A stretch of 64,000 bases of DNA from Phytophthora colocasiae (Eukaryota; Oomycota; Peronosporomycetes; Peronosporales; Peronosporaceae). The position numbers and the translations under genes were made by a program. Location of the stretch: assembly GCA_018806915.1 (NCBI GenBank), contig JAGKQI010000073.1, positions 124,001-188,000 of the forward strand. The letters run 5' to 3'. The notes beneath the pieces were generated by a model. The model had not been told where the DNA came from and searched no databases. It saw nothing but the letters and a program-made list of their open reading frames with translations. Shown piece by piece: positions 33,109-43,753 of this stretch; positions within the stretch are counted from its first letter, which is position 1; each line of letters opens with the position of its first letter.

Positions 33109-34761
33109 TCACAGCTTAGACGACAGCGATAGCGGCGATGAAATCGGTGCGTGCACCGTGTCTTCGTCGGACTCTAGCATGATTCGCTTCAGCAGTTTGA
33201 TCACGTCCGATCGACAGCCTATGTTGTCGCCCATAACTGCGAATACCATGTCCTCGTGTGTGCAATTGCTCACTTCATGATACGTCGCGTCTTGGCCAGC
33301 TTGGTTCTGGGAAGAGAGCCACAATAAAGCGTTAGCGATGCTGGAGTATATTCATGTTGCAGCTGAATCCCTTGTACCAAATTGAATGCAAATTTCTTGG
33401 ACGAACTCGTAGGGACAACCTGCATCAATACGTGCGTTAAGATTTCATAGTCTTTCGGATATGTCATGGCATGAGCAGCGTACCGTATCATTCTCTCCGT
33501 GCAGAATGTAGAGTGGCGGGAGGGAGAAGCCTACGTACAACAAGCAACAGTTCAGGATCGTCGGAAAGATCAATTGCCGGTAGTTTCGTACCGATGTTTG
33601 TCGATTCAGCGACGAGTGCTGTCGGGCTGTACTTCTTGAAGTTGTCCATGCCCAGCATTGCAGGCTTCATTGATGAGATCTCGTGCACTCCTATTGCAAT
33701 TACAGTGAGTTCTTTTGTCTTTGGAATCCTTCAATATTAGTAGCATATTATGCATAAGAGATAAATACTGTACCATTCAGAGGACCCACGACACGCTTGC
33801 TCTCGAAAATGTAATGATCTGAGATATCGTACGGTGCTGAAAGTCCGATGAATCCTCGCACGTAGTTCGCAACCTCCTTTCCCTTCACAAGCAAAGCTTT
33901 GTTTAGTTGCTGCAAACCTTACTATGATGACAGCACAGTTTTCAACACCTTTGAGCCGTTGGTGGCCTGACGAATCGCCGAGTTCACCAGAGCTAAAGCC
34001 CCCACGTGCCCACCAGAGGAATGTCCACTCAAGAACAGTCTGTTGTTATCTCCTCCAAATGATCTACAGTTCCCAGCGACCCAGAATACCTATCATGATA
34101 TCACAACGCCATTAGCTTTTAGTAGACAAAATACAGAGATCCTTCACCGTTTCCGTACAGCGTTCTCAATGTCCTCGATCATGTCCACTACCGAGCCGTT
34201 GGGGAAGGTCCTGTAATTGATGACAGCCACCAAGAATCCCTGCGTGGCCAGATACTCCCCAACAAGAGCGTACTGCCACTTGTGACCAAAAGACCACGCT
34301 CCCCCATGCATGAATACCAGCACAGGCTTAGCAGCTCCAGTCTCCTCAACTCCGTAGACGTCAAGAGAGTTGCGGTCATGAGGTCCGTAGCGGCAATTAA
34401 CGCGACAGTCGCGAGGTGTCCACAGCAACAACCGGCCGATTCTCGCTGCTAATTGAGGCTTCACAAGGCACAAAAGGTACTCAGAAGTAGCGATCAGCTG
34501 CCCCGTCGACGTGTATTTTAGAGCCGCCTGAACGTGTTTAACCCACGGAAGACGCGGCTCGTTCTTCAGTAATAGAAAGTGCTGCTGGCGGAGGTTCCGT
34601 CCAGTGTTGCGGACGTACGCGAAGAGCGCGAGAGCCAACACCACACGCCTCGGGTTCTGGCGCAGCAGCTCCGCCATATTTGGTTTTGGTAACTCAAAAC
34701 TCAGAGTAATGGTCAAGGCTTCAACGACAATAATTGTCACAATTATTGGTACGGCGAACAT
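33109..34761 (-). CDS. Alpha/beta hydrolase, isoprenylcysteine-methylesterase/BD-FAE-like, seven exons (412 aa)
   Basis: On the minus strand I join 34761-34159, 34089-33949, 33882-33774, 33690-33592, 33530-33484, 33419-33378 and 33306-33109. One frame runs throughout with introns of 61-83 bp. The catalytic set is complete: oxyanion HGGAWSFG, nucleophile GHSSGG, acid in HGENDTV, histidine in THEDM. The GGD..RLFLSGHSSGGH block resembles plant ICME-like carboxylesterases and bacterial esterases of the HSL/BD-FAE group. Two N-terminal hydrophobic stretches (VPIIVTIIVVEALTITL; VVLALALFAYV) suggest membrane anchoring. The ATG at 34761 lies only 20 bp past the stop of the upstream glycosyltransferase, so Met at 34677 (MAELLRQNP) may be the real start. 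The exon 2/3 junction is the least certain (weak GTGTTG donor). Confidence 0.82.
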
Positions 34762-34781
34762 GTATTTTTCTGTCTACTTGC

Positions 34782-36204
34782 TCAGTATGGCACGTACTCG
34801 AGTTCGCGGCAGTTGTTGAACTGGATGGCTTCGCTGGAAACAAACTTCGCCAGCGGGTCAATACCTGAAAAGTTTTTCCACTGTTCGAACGTTCGCTTGT
34901 TGCCAAGCGTGAATTTCTCCAGGTCAGTCCGATCGTAGTCCTCCTTTGTCACGGGAAGTCCAAGACTATGGCGAATACGGCGCTTGGACGGCTGCTGTAT
35001 TACGTAGCGCTGGCTCCAGTCGCGCTCCCAGACAACTTTCCGCTTCTCGTACCAATGGTACGCGATGTCTTCTGAGGGCACATAGAAGTCGTAGCCAGCA
35101 GTCCAAAGTCTTGACGCCCTTGAGTATTCCTCGCCGTGGAACAGGTACGGGGTATACGGGTCGTTGCGCACCTCCTTCGCCTGCTTGCACCCTCCGAAGT
35201 TGAACCCACCCGCAAGCTGAGACATCAGACGTGGCTTTGGCGTGTCCTTCTTGTCAATCCACATGGGGGCTGCATATTGCACCATCGAATCCGGGTCCTG
35301 GGTCTCAATGCGAGACATGCACATGAGCTGCACCTTGTCGTCTACGTCGTGGCTCGTCAAGTGCTCGGTGGACTTCGGATACACTGAGATGATGGCGTTC
35401 GGGTTCTCCAGGGAGTCCCACTGCGCGATGATCTTCTCATCCCAGTCAGGGATGAAAACCAAGTGCGAGTCGATCGTCATGCAGAAATCCTCGTCCGTGA
35501 TGGCCTTCTCCGTTTCATATCGGGCAGCAGTAGGGCCCTACATCACAGCAACAATTTCATTAGTCGAAAGTATGAAAACAGAGACAAAACTTCCACTCCT
35601 ACCGTCGCATTAACTGCGTCAATCTGCGAAGACACAATCTGCGAGCGGCGACAGTATGCCTCTCCTACTAGCTCGCAGAAGACGTCCACACATTGCCGCT
35701 CCTTCTCTGCTGGATAGATCTGGTCGTAAATGCTGATCTTGATGTTGTCCGGCGCCACCGAATTGTCAAAAATCGAGCGAAGTGTCTCGGAGCATCTTTC
35801 GATACAAAAAACCAGTAGCATAGTATGAGTTAGTTGAAATCCTAAGCAGTGCAGTATATGAAGAAGAACGGAGCAAACCTCGCTGAGTCACGGTAGTTGG
35901 CGACCAAGATGATGGTGCTGCGTCCATTCACAACCGACGGTGGGTCTGTCGGCTCTGGGGCAGATGTAGGAATAGCTTCCACTTCTTTATCCGCGCGTAG
36001 ATGGAGACTGTGGTCCTCAACGGCTGGGTCTGCCGCCGCGCCATTGGCAGCGTATTCCTGTAGGTAAAGGAACTCGTAGAGCACCACAACGAGGCAGATG
36101 ATGGGGAAAACCATGAGAACAGCTACACGCAAGTCCCATCCGGCGCCTCGACGCACGTCTCCGCGGGAGCTAACGCGCCCATAAGGCTGGAAACCTGCCT
36201 TCAT
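34782..36204 (-). CDS. Type II membrane glycosyltransferase of the Skp1 hydroxyproline GlcNAc-transferase family, three exons (424 aa)
   Basis: Exons 36204-35879, 35795-35603 and 35537-34782 join in frame through introns of 83 and 65 bp. A single transmembrane segment (VAVLMVFPIICLVVVLYEFLYL, residues about 27-48) after a short basic cytosolic tail gives type II topology, probably Golgi or ER. The lumenal part begins STIILVANYRDSARCSETLRSIF, then GPTAARYETEKAI and the DXH metal motif in MTIDSHLVFIPDWDEKI. Those are hallmarks of the family that includes Dictyostelium Gnt1, which adds GlcNAc to hydroxyproline on Skp1. Gnt1 itself is cytosolic, so the membrane anchor here suggests another, secretory substrate. 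The stop lies 20 bp upstream of the hydrolase start. Confidence 0.8.
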
Positions 36205-36553
36205 TCGCGTTGGGATGTTGCTGCTTTGTGTCGTCTCGTCGGTCGACTTTGGCTCAGTGTTTCAGTGCTCCTCTGCCCGATTGTGACATAACATGTGAAT
36301 TGTGACACTAGTTATCGCACTTAACTGAGGTATATTACAGACATTAACTGGGTTAACCCATACTCTCTGTCTGGCCAATTTATACGAGTTGTGTTTTTTG
36401 GAGGCTTCGATTGTCATTTTTCAGTACCTTAAACGAAAGAACAGAACGTAGCGGACTTCTTTGTCTTTCATTTAACAGCAGTTTGTTGCCAAATAACGGG
36501 CATCTTGAGCCTTTAGTTAGTGTAACGGGGTTACATTGAAGAGTGACTTTAGT
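36205..36553. other. Intergenic region between the glycosyltransferase and the hAT element
   Basis: AT-rich upstream sequence of the glycosyltransferase gene. A short GTTA-rich patch (gacattaactgggttaaccc, near 36341) is the only regularity I see. No gene or RNA detected. It ends at the 8-bp target duplication of the hAT element. Confidence 0.4.
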
Positions 36554-36561
36554 CACAGTAG
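36554..36561. repeat. hAT target-site duplication, left copy
   Basis: CACAGTAG, identical to 40273-40280, immediately outside the left inverted terminal repeat. Confidence 0.9.
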
Positions 36562-36892
36562 TAGGGATGGTTTTGAATCAGGCATGTAAAGAACTTCTAA
36601 ATGTCCTAAAACGTTTTGCACAATTCAAAAATATCCAAAAGATCCAGAATAATCCAAAAGTCCGTGTCATTTGACAAGGATCTTGAAGGGCTGATCGAGG
36701 CAGATCATGACACGACATCCGTCTGACGGCAATGTGCATCCCGCGATTCATCAAGGTCCACCACAACCACCAGCGACTACACCTCGAACTCCTTGAAGAG
36801 GCACAACTACACGTACAGCACCTCCAGACTCGGCGTTACGACGAACGCCTCAAACTGGGATAAACTCTGCTCCAACACCACCAGGCTCGGCG

Positions 36893-39002
36893 ATGCGACG
36901 GACTCTTCGTTTCAGCCCTTATCACAGAGGTGCTAGAAGATCAAGCACAGGTGGTCAGTCGTCTCAAGCATCTCCGGGAGAGCAGTCAGTCCAAACTCCG
37001 GCATCAACTCCTGCGCGATCCCCTGGTAGACCTCGTAGGTCCCCAGGCTCGGCGCGGCAATTTCAGCCATCACCAACGAAGATTGGGCGACCAACTGATC
37101 CTATATGGCAGTACTATTTCGTCGAGAAAGAGAACGGAAAGAGGCACGGGCGATGCAAATACTGTGGTGCTTTCAAAAAGAACGGAAAGCCAAGCGGAAA
37201 CTTGTTGAAACACTTCACAGGTCCTAAACCGTGCCCTAGCGTACCAAGAGATGTTCAACTTTCATTGCGGCCATCATCTACGGCATATGAACCAGCTACA
37301 ACAGCTGCAAGTACACATCCTACTGTTTCACTGCCGATCGAGCTGAATCAGGATGCCTTTGAAATGGCGCTGGCGCGAGTATTTTTCGTTTGTGCCCTAC
37401 CCTTTATGCAAGCAGATGCTCCTGTTTTCAAAGAATTTCTTGCTTTGGTAGCACCTACATTCAAGGCGCCATCGCGACACAAGCTGAGTGGCGAGCTTTT
37501 GATGCGAGTGCAAGCCGAGATGAGGTTGGAGGTTATCGAGTTGATTGATCAGCAAGTGCATGTTTCTCTTGTGACGGATGACTAGACTGATACCAACGGC
37601 TCCAGCATTATTAACTTCTTGGTGGTTGCGCCAGGGATGCCCTCGGTATTTTGGTCCTCGTGGTCAACGCGGTCTAAACAGCATACAGCAGACTACCTTG
37701 CTGGTGAAATTGAGAAAGTAATCGCAGATATCGAACGATCCACACCAGCACAGGTTGTATCCGTCATTATGGACAACGCAAGAATATGAGAAGCGCTACA
37801 GGGCGTGTTCAGACCAAATATTGTCAATGGTGGTTGTTCCTCACACATATTAAATCTACTGATACAGGATGTGTGTAAATTTCCTGCTATCCGCGAAATC
37901 CGTTTGAGGGCTGTCGCTGTGGCATGATTCGTGAAAGATCACCTTGCACTACTTGATGAGTTCAAGGGCTTGCAGCAGGGCATGCGGAATCTCGGCTCGA
38001 AAGCAAGAAATCCCGTGTTGCCAACGCCAACGCGTTGGTATTCAGTGCTTTCATGTCTAAGGACAGTATTGGACAGCCAGGAGGTACTTAAAAACTGTTT
38101 TTGAGACCAGACTACGAAGAATTCAGGGCTCGCTATCGCGGTACTGCAACACAAAGTAGAAAGCGGCCTTCGTAACAGCGTTGGTTGGTGACATTGAATG
38201 TTGGAACAACATGAGAACGATCGTACGTCTATTTGATCCAATTATTGCTGTACTACGAGTTTTAGAAGCGGACAATGTGTTTGTGTCGGCGGTGTACAAG
38301 TGGTTTAGATGGATACGATACCATGCATCTTATGGTATCACATCCCCTGAGCAAGAGCGGCAAGTTGAACAGGCGACATCCGAGCAAGCAGACGCAACTG
38401 GTGCGGAACAGGACGCTGAACAATCCAATACCGAGGAATCCGACGCTGAAGAAGAAGATCCATCTAGTGGTAGTGCAGCAAGCCAAGAAAGTAATAGTGA
38501 TGGTACCACCGAAAGGCTTTCTGTAAACGGGGTGTATGCGAATGTGTCGGATATCCCGCTTGGTGACGTCCAAACTTTATTTCGCGAAACAAATACTGAA
38601 CCGATGGAAGTATGCTCATACAAATGCTATGGGTATTGCTTTCTTGCTGGATCCTACCACCAATCTTGAAAATTTTGTGGTCTCGGACGATGATACGGTG
38701 GGAGATCAGATTTTAAAATGGCGAAGGACTGTGGTGAGATCACGTCAAGCAATGGTACTCCCAAACTAACAGCGGAGATACTCGCATTCAAAAGCAGTAA
38801 AAGACTTGACGGCGAAAAACTTCGAGAAAAATACTCTGAATCAAGCCCCCAGGATTACAGGAACGCCATGAACAACAAAAGGTATCCGTTGCTTAAGAAA
38901 ATTGATCAAATAGTCTTCGCGATCCCGGCATCGTCCGCAGCCAGCGAAAGAGCTTGGAGCATCTTCGATCACATTCACACCAAGCGACGAAACAGGCTTT
39001 AA
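36893..39002 (+). pseudogene. hAT transposase remnant (BED finger to hATC dimerisation domain)
   Basis: The 5' open stretch 36893-37585 has a Ser/Pro/Arg-rich start and a BED zinc finger (DPIWQYYFVEKENGKRHGRCKYCGAF ... GNLLKHF, positions 37097-37221), the usual DNA-binding domain of hAT transposases. It stops at TAG 37583, but the same frame continues TDTNGSSIINFLVVAPGMPS, a DUF659-like core. Further stops and shifts follow (for example after MDNARI near 37790). 38181-38669 is an acidic low-complexity insert region. 38718-39002 ends in the hAT dimerisation motif SSAASERAWSIFDHIHTKRRNRL. At least two nonsense or frame lesions make it non-functional. Confidence 0.85.
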
Positions 39003-39240
39003 GTTGAGAAGGTCGAAATGCTCGCGTACATTTACATCAACTATTCAACCATTACGCGCATTGAAGTCGATCTGGCTCGATATCAGTCTTGTCCAGACAG
39101 CGTAAATTAATTGTGCTAGGTGAACTTTGCAATCGATGATTTGTTACCTCTTCATATTGCTTAATCCCACGTCGATCCTGGAATCTCATGGACAGGCAAC
39201 AGCAAAACCCTCCCGGTCACCTAAGGCTGAACGTCTCTAA

Positions 39241-40125
39241 TTGCTAGAAGATGCTGTCGAAGAAGGCATCATCGCCTTATGGTTGTCCGACGAGCCACCA
39301 CATGACCACATCCACATCGAGCAGTGGACCAGTGTGAATCCATCGGCCAGGCCCCAGCATCACTGGGACATAATGACGACGCGGTGGTACTGGAGCAAGC
39401 GCAACACCGGATGGACCGACGCAAGCAACGTATCCACTACAGCGGCCTTCACAGGACAGCGTTCCACGACCAACTAGATCAAATTGGTCTTGCTCATGCG
39501 AACAGTGACACCTCCGTATCACTTACAGCCACTCCCAGACAAAAATCTCCGCGGTCGTTGCCTCCGTCGCCGTGCATTCCCGTGACGTCTCCCCGTCTCC
39601 ATGTGCGCACCTTGACGCACTCCACCGTGCAGTATGCGGATAACAGCAGCAGCGTCTTGATCGTCGCCCATGGCCACCAGGTAGTCGAAGAGGCCACGCC
39701 CGCGACCACCAGCGCCATCGTACTTGCCGTCCTCGACCATGTACTTGACGTGCAGTTGCTTCTACTCCTTCTACGAATTCACGTTGCGCCACAACAGATT
39801 CTTTTTCTCCTTCGGGATTATTCGAAAGCTGCTAGCGATCATGTGTGGATGTCGCCGGCCTTGAGTTTCTCGATGGCGTCGGCTGTGACGTCCTCCAGCT
39901 CAGTGAGGGACAGGATAATCCCCAGCAGCGACAGACTCTCATCGGACCGCCGCTCGCTTGGCATCGAACGTCTCGGACCTGCTCGTGAATCCAGTCTGCA
40001 GGCAGCTTGCGGTCGACATGTCCAGCACGTAACTTGGCGAGGCGGTCGGCAAACTCAGTCTTCGTTGCCACATGCCACCGCTGCTTGTATCGTAGCGCTC
40101 GTACTTACCAAACACGGGCCTCCGA
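39241..40125 (-). pseudogene. Gene fragments carried inside the hAT element, broken
   Basis: Between the transposase remnant and the right inverted repeat, the minus strand reads as decayed coding sequence. One stretch is RYKQRWHVATKTEFADRLAKLR and AGHVDRKLPADWIHEQVRD, then after a frame change SLSLLGIILSLTELEDVTAD and AIEKLKAGDIHT. Another reads KYMVEDGKYDGAGGRGRGL and FDYLVAMGDDQDAAAVIRIL. The 39241-39480 part is open on the plus strand and may be a second fragment. None of this resembles hAT transposase, so host sequence captured by the transposon is the simplest reading. I do not recognise the donor genes. Confidence 0.45.
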
Positions 40126-40272
40126 CTTTCAGACATCCAAAAGTCCTTTTGGGCACATGGTGTGCTGCACACCAACTATAATACTTTCAGACACTTTTGC
40201 ATTTTGAACGGTATTTTAGGCGTTTTGCCAATTAGTTCCGAACAGTTCGGAAGTCGTCCAAAACCATCCCTA

Positions 40273-40280
40273 CACAGTAG
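40273..40280. repeat. hAT target-site duplication, right copy
   Basis: CACAGTAG, identical to 36554-36561, immediately outside the right inverted terminal repeat. Confidence 0.9.
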
Positions 40281-40352
40281 AGCTCCGTTTTTTTTAATTC
40301 TGCTTTTTATAATATTACAAGAAAAAAATGTTTTTATTAAAAAGTGAACTTA

Positions 40353-40490
40353 CGCATTCCTGATTCGGGTGGCGAAGTACAGCCTGCACGAGACCACACA
40401 TGTACGCGTCCGGTGACGATCTGGCTAGAAAGAACCACGACCTCCACATATACTCATCGATGTACCCATCCAGATACTTCTGGCCCATGT
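40353..40490 (-). pseudogene. Merlin/ISXO2-like transposase C-terminal fragment
   Basis: Reading from the boundary with the X-family LTR (40490), the minus strand gives HMGQKYLDGYIDEYMWRSWF, then FLARSSPDAYMCGLVQAVLR and HPNQEC, followed by a consensus GTAAGT donor at about 40355. The YLDxYIDEYMWR motif resembles the end of ISXO2/IS1595-type DDE transposases (eukaryotic Merlin), common in oomycetes. The 5' part is cut away by the LTR insertion and no downstream exon was found, since the hAT element follows. Short and partial, so the assignment is tentative. Confidence 0.4.
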
Positions 40491-41172
40491 GTGGTGGAGC
40501 GGATCAGGCCAAAATCTCGTTGAGGCAGGTCCCGATCGCCACTTGTGCCCAGACACCGACTAACGGAGGGGGTCCCCCGATGATCCGTGATCTCTGTGTG
40601 TAGTTCCACCTTGTGTACCCGTCGGTAGGCGGGTTACACTCTTCCAGGTGACTTCCGAGGATGTCTTCAAGGTCAGAAGAAGGTCTTGTGTGACGCAGGG
40701 GTTTGAGGTAGCGTGGAAGTTCTTCACTCCACCTCAGGGTACTTGATCCCGGTCGTAGGCGAGTTCTCGAGCCTTGATCCGGGTGCCTGGTCCTTGATCC
40801 AGGTCTCCCAATAGTCCAATATTCGGGATCTGGTCCCTTCCTTTACGATGCTTGCCGCTTCCGATAGCGGGGGTCTTGAGGGGGCGAGATTCGACGGGAT
40901 CGTTAGGCTAAACAACCAATTCCTTCCGATGCGGGGTTTGCACTCAAAGGATAGGTCACTAGATAGGGCAAAGCTGGTAAATATATTATCCAGTCTTAAC
41001 CGCTATACTAGATCACTTATCCTTACCTTCCAGGCGCTTGTAGGGCCAATGTAGTTCCCGGTTCCAGGCGTGGCGAAGGCACTTTAGTGGTTCAGGGCAA
41101 ATTCGATTCTCTAATGGTTATGCCTATGTCTACAGGTCCCATCCTCAGCTGCTATCCTACGATCACCTGACA
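40491..41172 (+). repeat. X-family LTR (5' LTR of a truncated element)
   Basis: Begins TGTGGTGGAGCGGATC and ends GATCACCTGACA, so it has TG...CA termini and is about 682 bp. The same sequence occurs in reverse complement at about 46443-47071 and 59527-59982. It is followed by GGCTACA, as is the minus-strand copy at 59527, which could be a primer-binding site. Orientation is inferred from the downstream leader and ORF1-like coding. It is inserted against a transposase fragment on its left. Confidence 0.7.
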
Positions 41173-41781
41173 TCCGGCTACACAGCTGCCCTTCCGATCT
41201 CCGATCTCGATCTCACATAACCTTGATCGCGATCTCGATCTGCGAACTTGATCAGCAGTCTTGACCAGCGAACTTGATCAGCAGTCTTGATCCGCGAACT
41301 TGATCAGTAGTCTCGATCGGCTATCTTGAACAATGATCTTGATCAGCGATCTTCTCGCTTGACCTCTCGTCGGTACTCGAGATCATGATCTTCCTGAGCT
41401 TAGACATCGATTCCTCGTGCGACCTATGACCGCGAAGTCCCCGCTGATCTTTGGACATCGGCCCCTCTGCGGTTTTTCATGGTTAGATCATTGTCGGTCC
41501 ATAGTGGATCGCGTCGGCCTCGATCCGCCGCTGCCTTGATCCTTTGATCTCCTCAGAGCTCGGATATTTATCGCACGATCTCAGGAGAGGCGTTCTCCTC
41601 TCTCCCTGTGCGAAGTCGCTACGGACTGTACTGCGGAGTTCTCTGATCGCTTAGTCTCACTCGACCAAGTCGTCATCCAGAGAGATCAAGACGATTATCG
41701 GCCTGGATCCATTCGTCAGCTGTCGTTCGCGCAATCTGGGGTCATCAATCGACATCTTGCTTCGCCAGAGGCCCCTGTCGC
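41173..41781 (+). other. X-family untranslated leader
   Basis: Non-coding sequence after the LTR, dense in GATC (tcttgatcagc, gatctcgatc variants), including the three 26-bp repeats. The equivalent leader of the minus-strand X copy is at 59350-59526. No gene seen. Confidence 0.5.
41242..41319 (+). repeat. Three 26-bp tandem repeats in the X-family leader
   Basis: Three consecutive units beginning GCGAACTTGATCAG (41242, 41268, 41294), each with two GATC or near-GATC motifs. The third unit has diverged slightly. They sit in the non-coding leader between the X LTR and its ORF1 fragment. Confidence 0.75.
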
Positions 41782-42110
41782 TTGATCCGACTCTCTCTGG
41801 GCCCGACGTTGCCTTTCTCGGATTTCTTATTCGCGCTTCACCACAGTAACGATCGCTATCTGGCGCGGCGTGCCTGGTATCAGCTGGATCACTCTATCGA
41901 GACTCTCCAGAGTCAGACTCAGTCTCTTCAAGAGAACATGGAGCGCGTGTGGCATACGCATGCCCGCCTCGCTCACGACTTCGAGGAGGTCGAAAGCCGA
42001 ATGGCTTGGCTCGAGAGCCCTCAGTCCCTGACCGCTCGCCTGCACCAGCAGGAGCTACAGCTCGCAGAGCAGCGGGGTCAGGTGATGATGTTGCTGCAGA
42101 TGACGCAGCC
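41782..42110 (+). pseudogene. X-family ORF1 5' fragment (coiled coil), truncated by rearrangement
   Basis: The open frame from 41782 runs about 110 residues as a clear coiled coil (YQLDHSIETLQSQTQSLQEN, RLHQQELQLAEQRGQVMMLL). It then passes into a Ser/Ala/Pro stretch that is the antisense of a Gypsy polyprotein end. The junction therefore lies near 42100-42130. Its position after the LTR and leader parallels the 1006-residue ORF of the X element at 56.3-59.3 kb, although the two coiled coils are not obviously the same sequence. Confidence 0.5.
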
Positions 42111-43686
42111 CGTGCGCGCGTCGTCGGCGCCAGCGCCTCCGCGTTCACCCCTGCGGGGTCCCGATATGGCTTGAGTAAACCCACATAGAACACAGGCTGT
42201 GTTCGCATCCGCTTCGGCAAGTCCAGCGTGTATGCCAGGCCCTTCTTGGCCACGACCGTGAACGGTCCGATAAAGCGCGGGCGCAACTTCGTCTTAAAGA
42301 CGGCCGACACTGCATGTGTAGGTAGGTTCTTAGCGTTTAATAAAACTTGGTCACCGACCTTGAATTCCCACACATTGCCTCTGCCTTTTGCATCAGCCTG
42401 TTCCTTTTGAACATCTTGTCGCGTCACGCACTCGTCGTAAGACGCTCAATCTCATCGAGAGGAAGTCATCGACTTGCTTACGAACAGCAAGAGGGCTGAC
42501 ATCAGCAAGCTCGGAGTCGAGCGACGGCACAGCCTCTCCCCCACCAAGCCCGAGGCTACCGCGTGGCGGAGTGAGCGGGACGCGCGGATGCGCAAGACCG
42601 TTCACGTAGAACGGGGTGAAGCTTGTCGAGACATGCACCGCATTGTTCATTGAGAGCTCAACGAGAGGGAGCATAGCGCTCCAACGCCTCGGTGTGTCAG
42701 CGCATACGCTGCGGAGGATGTCCTCCAGGACGCGATTCACGCGTTCCGTCTGACCGTCGGTCTGCGGATGGCCCACCGTGGACATGTCCAGTCGAGTGCC
42801 AAGCACTTTAAAGACGGACGTCCAGAAGTGACCCGTGAAACGGGGGTCTCGAACCGAGACAATGGTCTCTGGCGGCCCGTGCTGGCGGAAGGCCCTATCG
42901 ATAAAGACCGTCGCTGTCTCAGCGCCATCGAAGGTGTCCAGCACAACCGCGAGATGAGCCATCTTGCTCAACGGTCAACAAAGACCACCACGCCCGTGTT
43001 GCCCGCCGAGTCCTTCGGCAGGCCAAACACAAAGTCCATACTCATGGACTGCCAACACCCAGAGGGTACAGGCAAGCTCACCAATGGCGCCGTCGCATGC
43101 GGCGAGGGTTTAACCCGTTGACACGTCTCGCACGTGCGCATATATGTGCTGACCCACTTGTACAGTTTCGGTCACCAGTACATGGAGCTCCCCGAGCCGT
43201 AGGTCTTCTCGCGACCGAGGTGGCCGCTCGTGGGCGCGTGTCGTGGGCCTCATAGAGGATACGATACTTTTTCAGGTCCTCATCGTGAGGAACCACCACG
43301 CGTGGTGGGTCATCCTGCCCCGTGCTGTAGTACAGCAGACCGCCTTCCAGGCTATAGCGCTGGAGTCTCGCCTTTAGGCGTCGTGACAGAGTCACCTTTA
43401 AGTCCTTAAACTCATCGCTCCCTAGAGCTTGAAGCAGCGCGACACAAGAGTCGTCCTGAGCATGCTGCTCAACCCATGTGAGGCGTGTCGGCCTCTTCCA
43501 AGTCAAGTATTTGAAGACTTCCCTGTCGAACAAAGTTGCTCGATGCAAGTTGCTCGATGCGCCCGAGTCCACTAGGGCACGAAGAGAGTTAACTCTCTTC
43601 GACATCACGTTCAGGATGACAAGGTTTGGCTTGTCATCTTGCAGCTTACAGCGAGAAACCTTCTCGCTGGGGGCGACAGTCCTCAT
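42110..43686 (-). pseudogene. Gypsy B protease-integrase remnant with RT/RNase H deleted
   Basis: The protease start is seen in SLRALVDSGASSNLHRATLF (retropepsin DSGA). Within about 30 residues the same frame becomes the integrase N-terminal region (TWVEQHAQDDSCVALLQAL, LEGGLLYYSTGQDDPPRVVV), so RT and RNase H were lost by an internal deletion near 43500. The catalytic core shows SMDFVFGLP, VSVRDPRFTGHFW and GHPQTDGQTERVNR (the D, D and E positions). The C-terminal GPF/Y-like part is FKVGDQVLLNAKNL...RFIGPFTVV. A one-base deletion at about 42973 (DR followed by TGA instead of DRLSKMAH) breaks the core. Confidence 0.8.
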
Positions 43687-43722
43687 CGTCGCGTGTCTAA
43701 GCTCGACACGCGAGACTGCATC

Positions 43723-43750
43723 ACCAGTAGGACGCCCCGCGCCTACTGGT
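43723..43750 (-). promoter_or_regulatory. Gypsy B frameshift-stimulating hairpin
   Basis: On the minus strand ACCAGTAGG pairs perfectly with CCTACTGGT (9 bp) around a GC-rich loop. It is the counterpart of the family C hairpin, including the gag TAG in the 5' arm. The slippery A AAA AAC lies at 44673-44679 across the later 911-bp insertion. With the insertion and one target copy removed, the spacer would be 7 nt. Confidence 0.65.
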
Positions 43751-43753
43751 CCT

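Larger units (their letters stand above)
36562..40272 (+). mobile_element. hAT-superfamily DNA transposon, 3.7 kb, degenerate
   Basis: The left end TAGGGATGGTTTTG (36562-36575) and the right end CAAAACCATCCCTA (40259-40272) are exact inverted repeats of 14 bp. The element is flanked by a perfect 8-bp direct repeat CACAGTAG, at 36554-36561 and 40273-40280. An 8-bp duplication and short TIRs are diagnostic of hAT insertion. Subterminal ATCCAAAAGTCC occurs near both ends (about 36651 and 40134). The interior holds a broken BED-finger transposase and antisense gene fragments. The intact target duplication suggests a fairly recent insertion or transfer in trans, since the transposase is dead. Confidence 0.9.

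Noticed and set aside
33484..33600. Apparent one-base frameshift in the alpha/beta hydrolase before its LPPLYILHGENDT motif
   Set aside because: A 61-bp intron (33531-33591, GTACGA...ACGTAG) joins AESTNIG to GFSLPPLYILHGENDT in phase and removes the problem, so the gene is intact there.
39324..40181. 285-residue plus-strand ORF inside the hAT element
   Set aside because: Most of it is the antisense shadow of the better coding reading on the minus strand (KTEFADRLAKLRAGHV and DGKYDGAGGRGRG); only its first 50-60 residues might be a separate fragment.
41173..41380. CRISPR-like array in the GATC repeats
   Set aside because: Three contiguous 26-bp units without spacers in a eukaryotic retroelement leader; simple tandem duplication.
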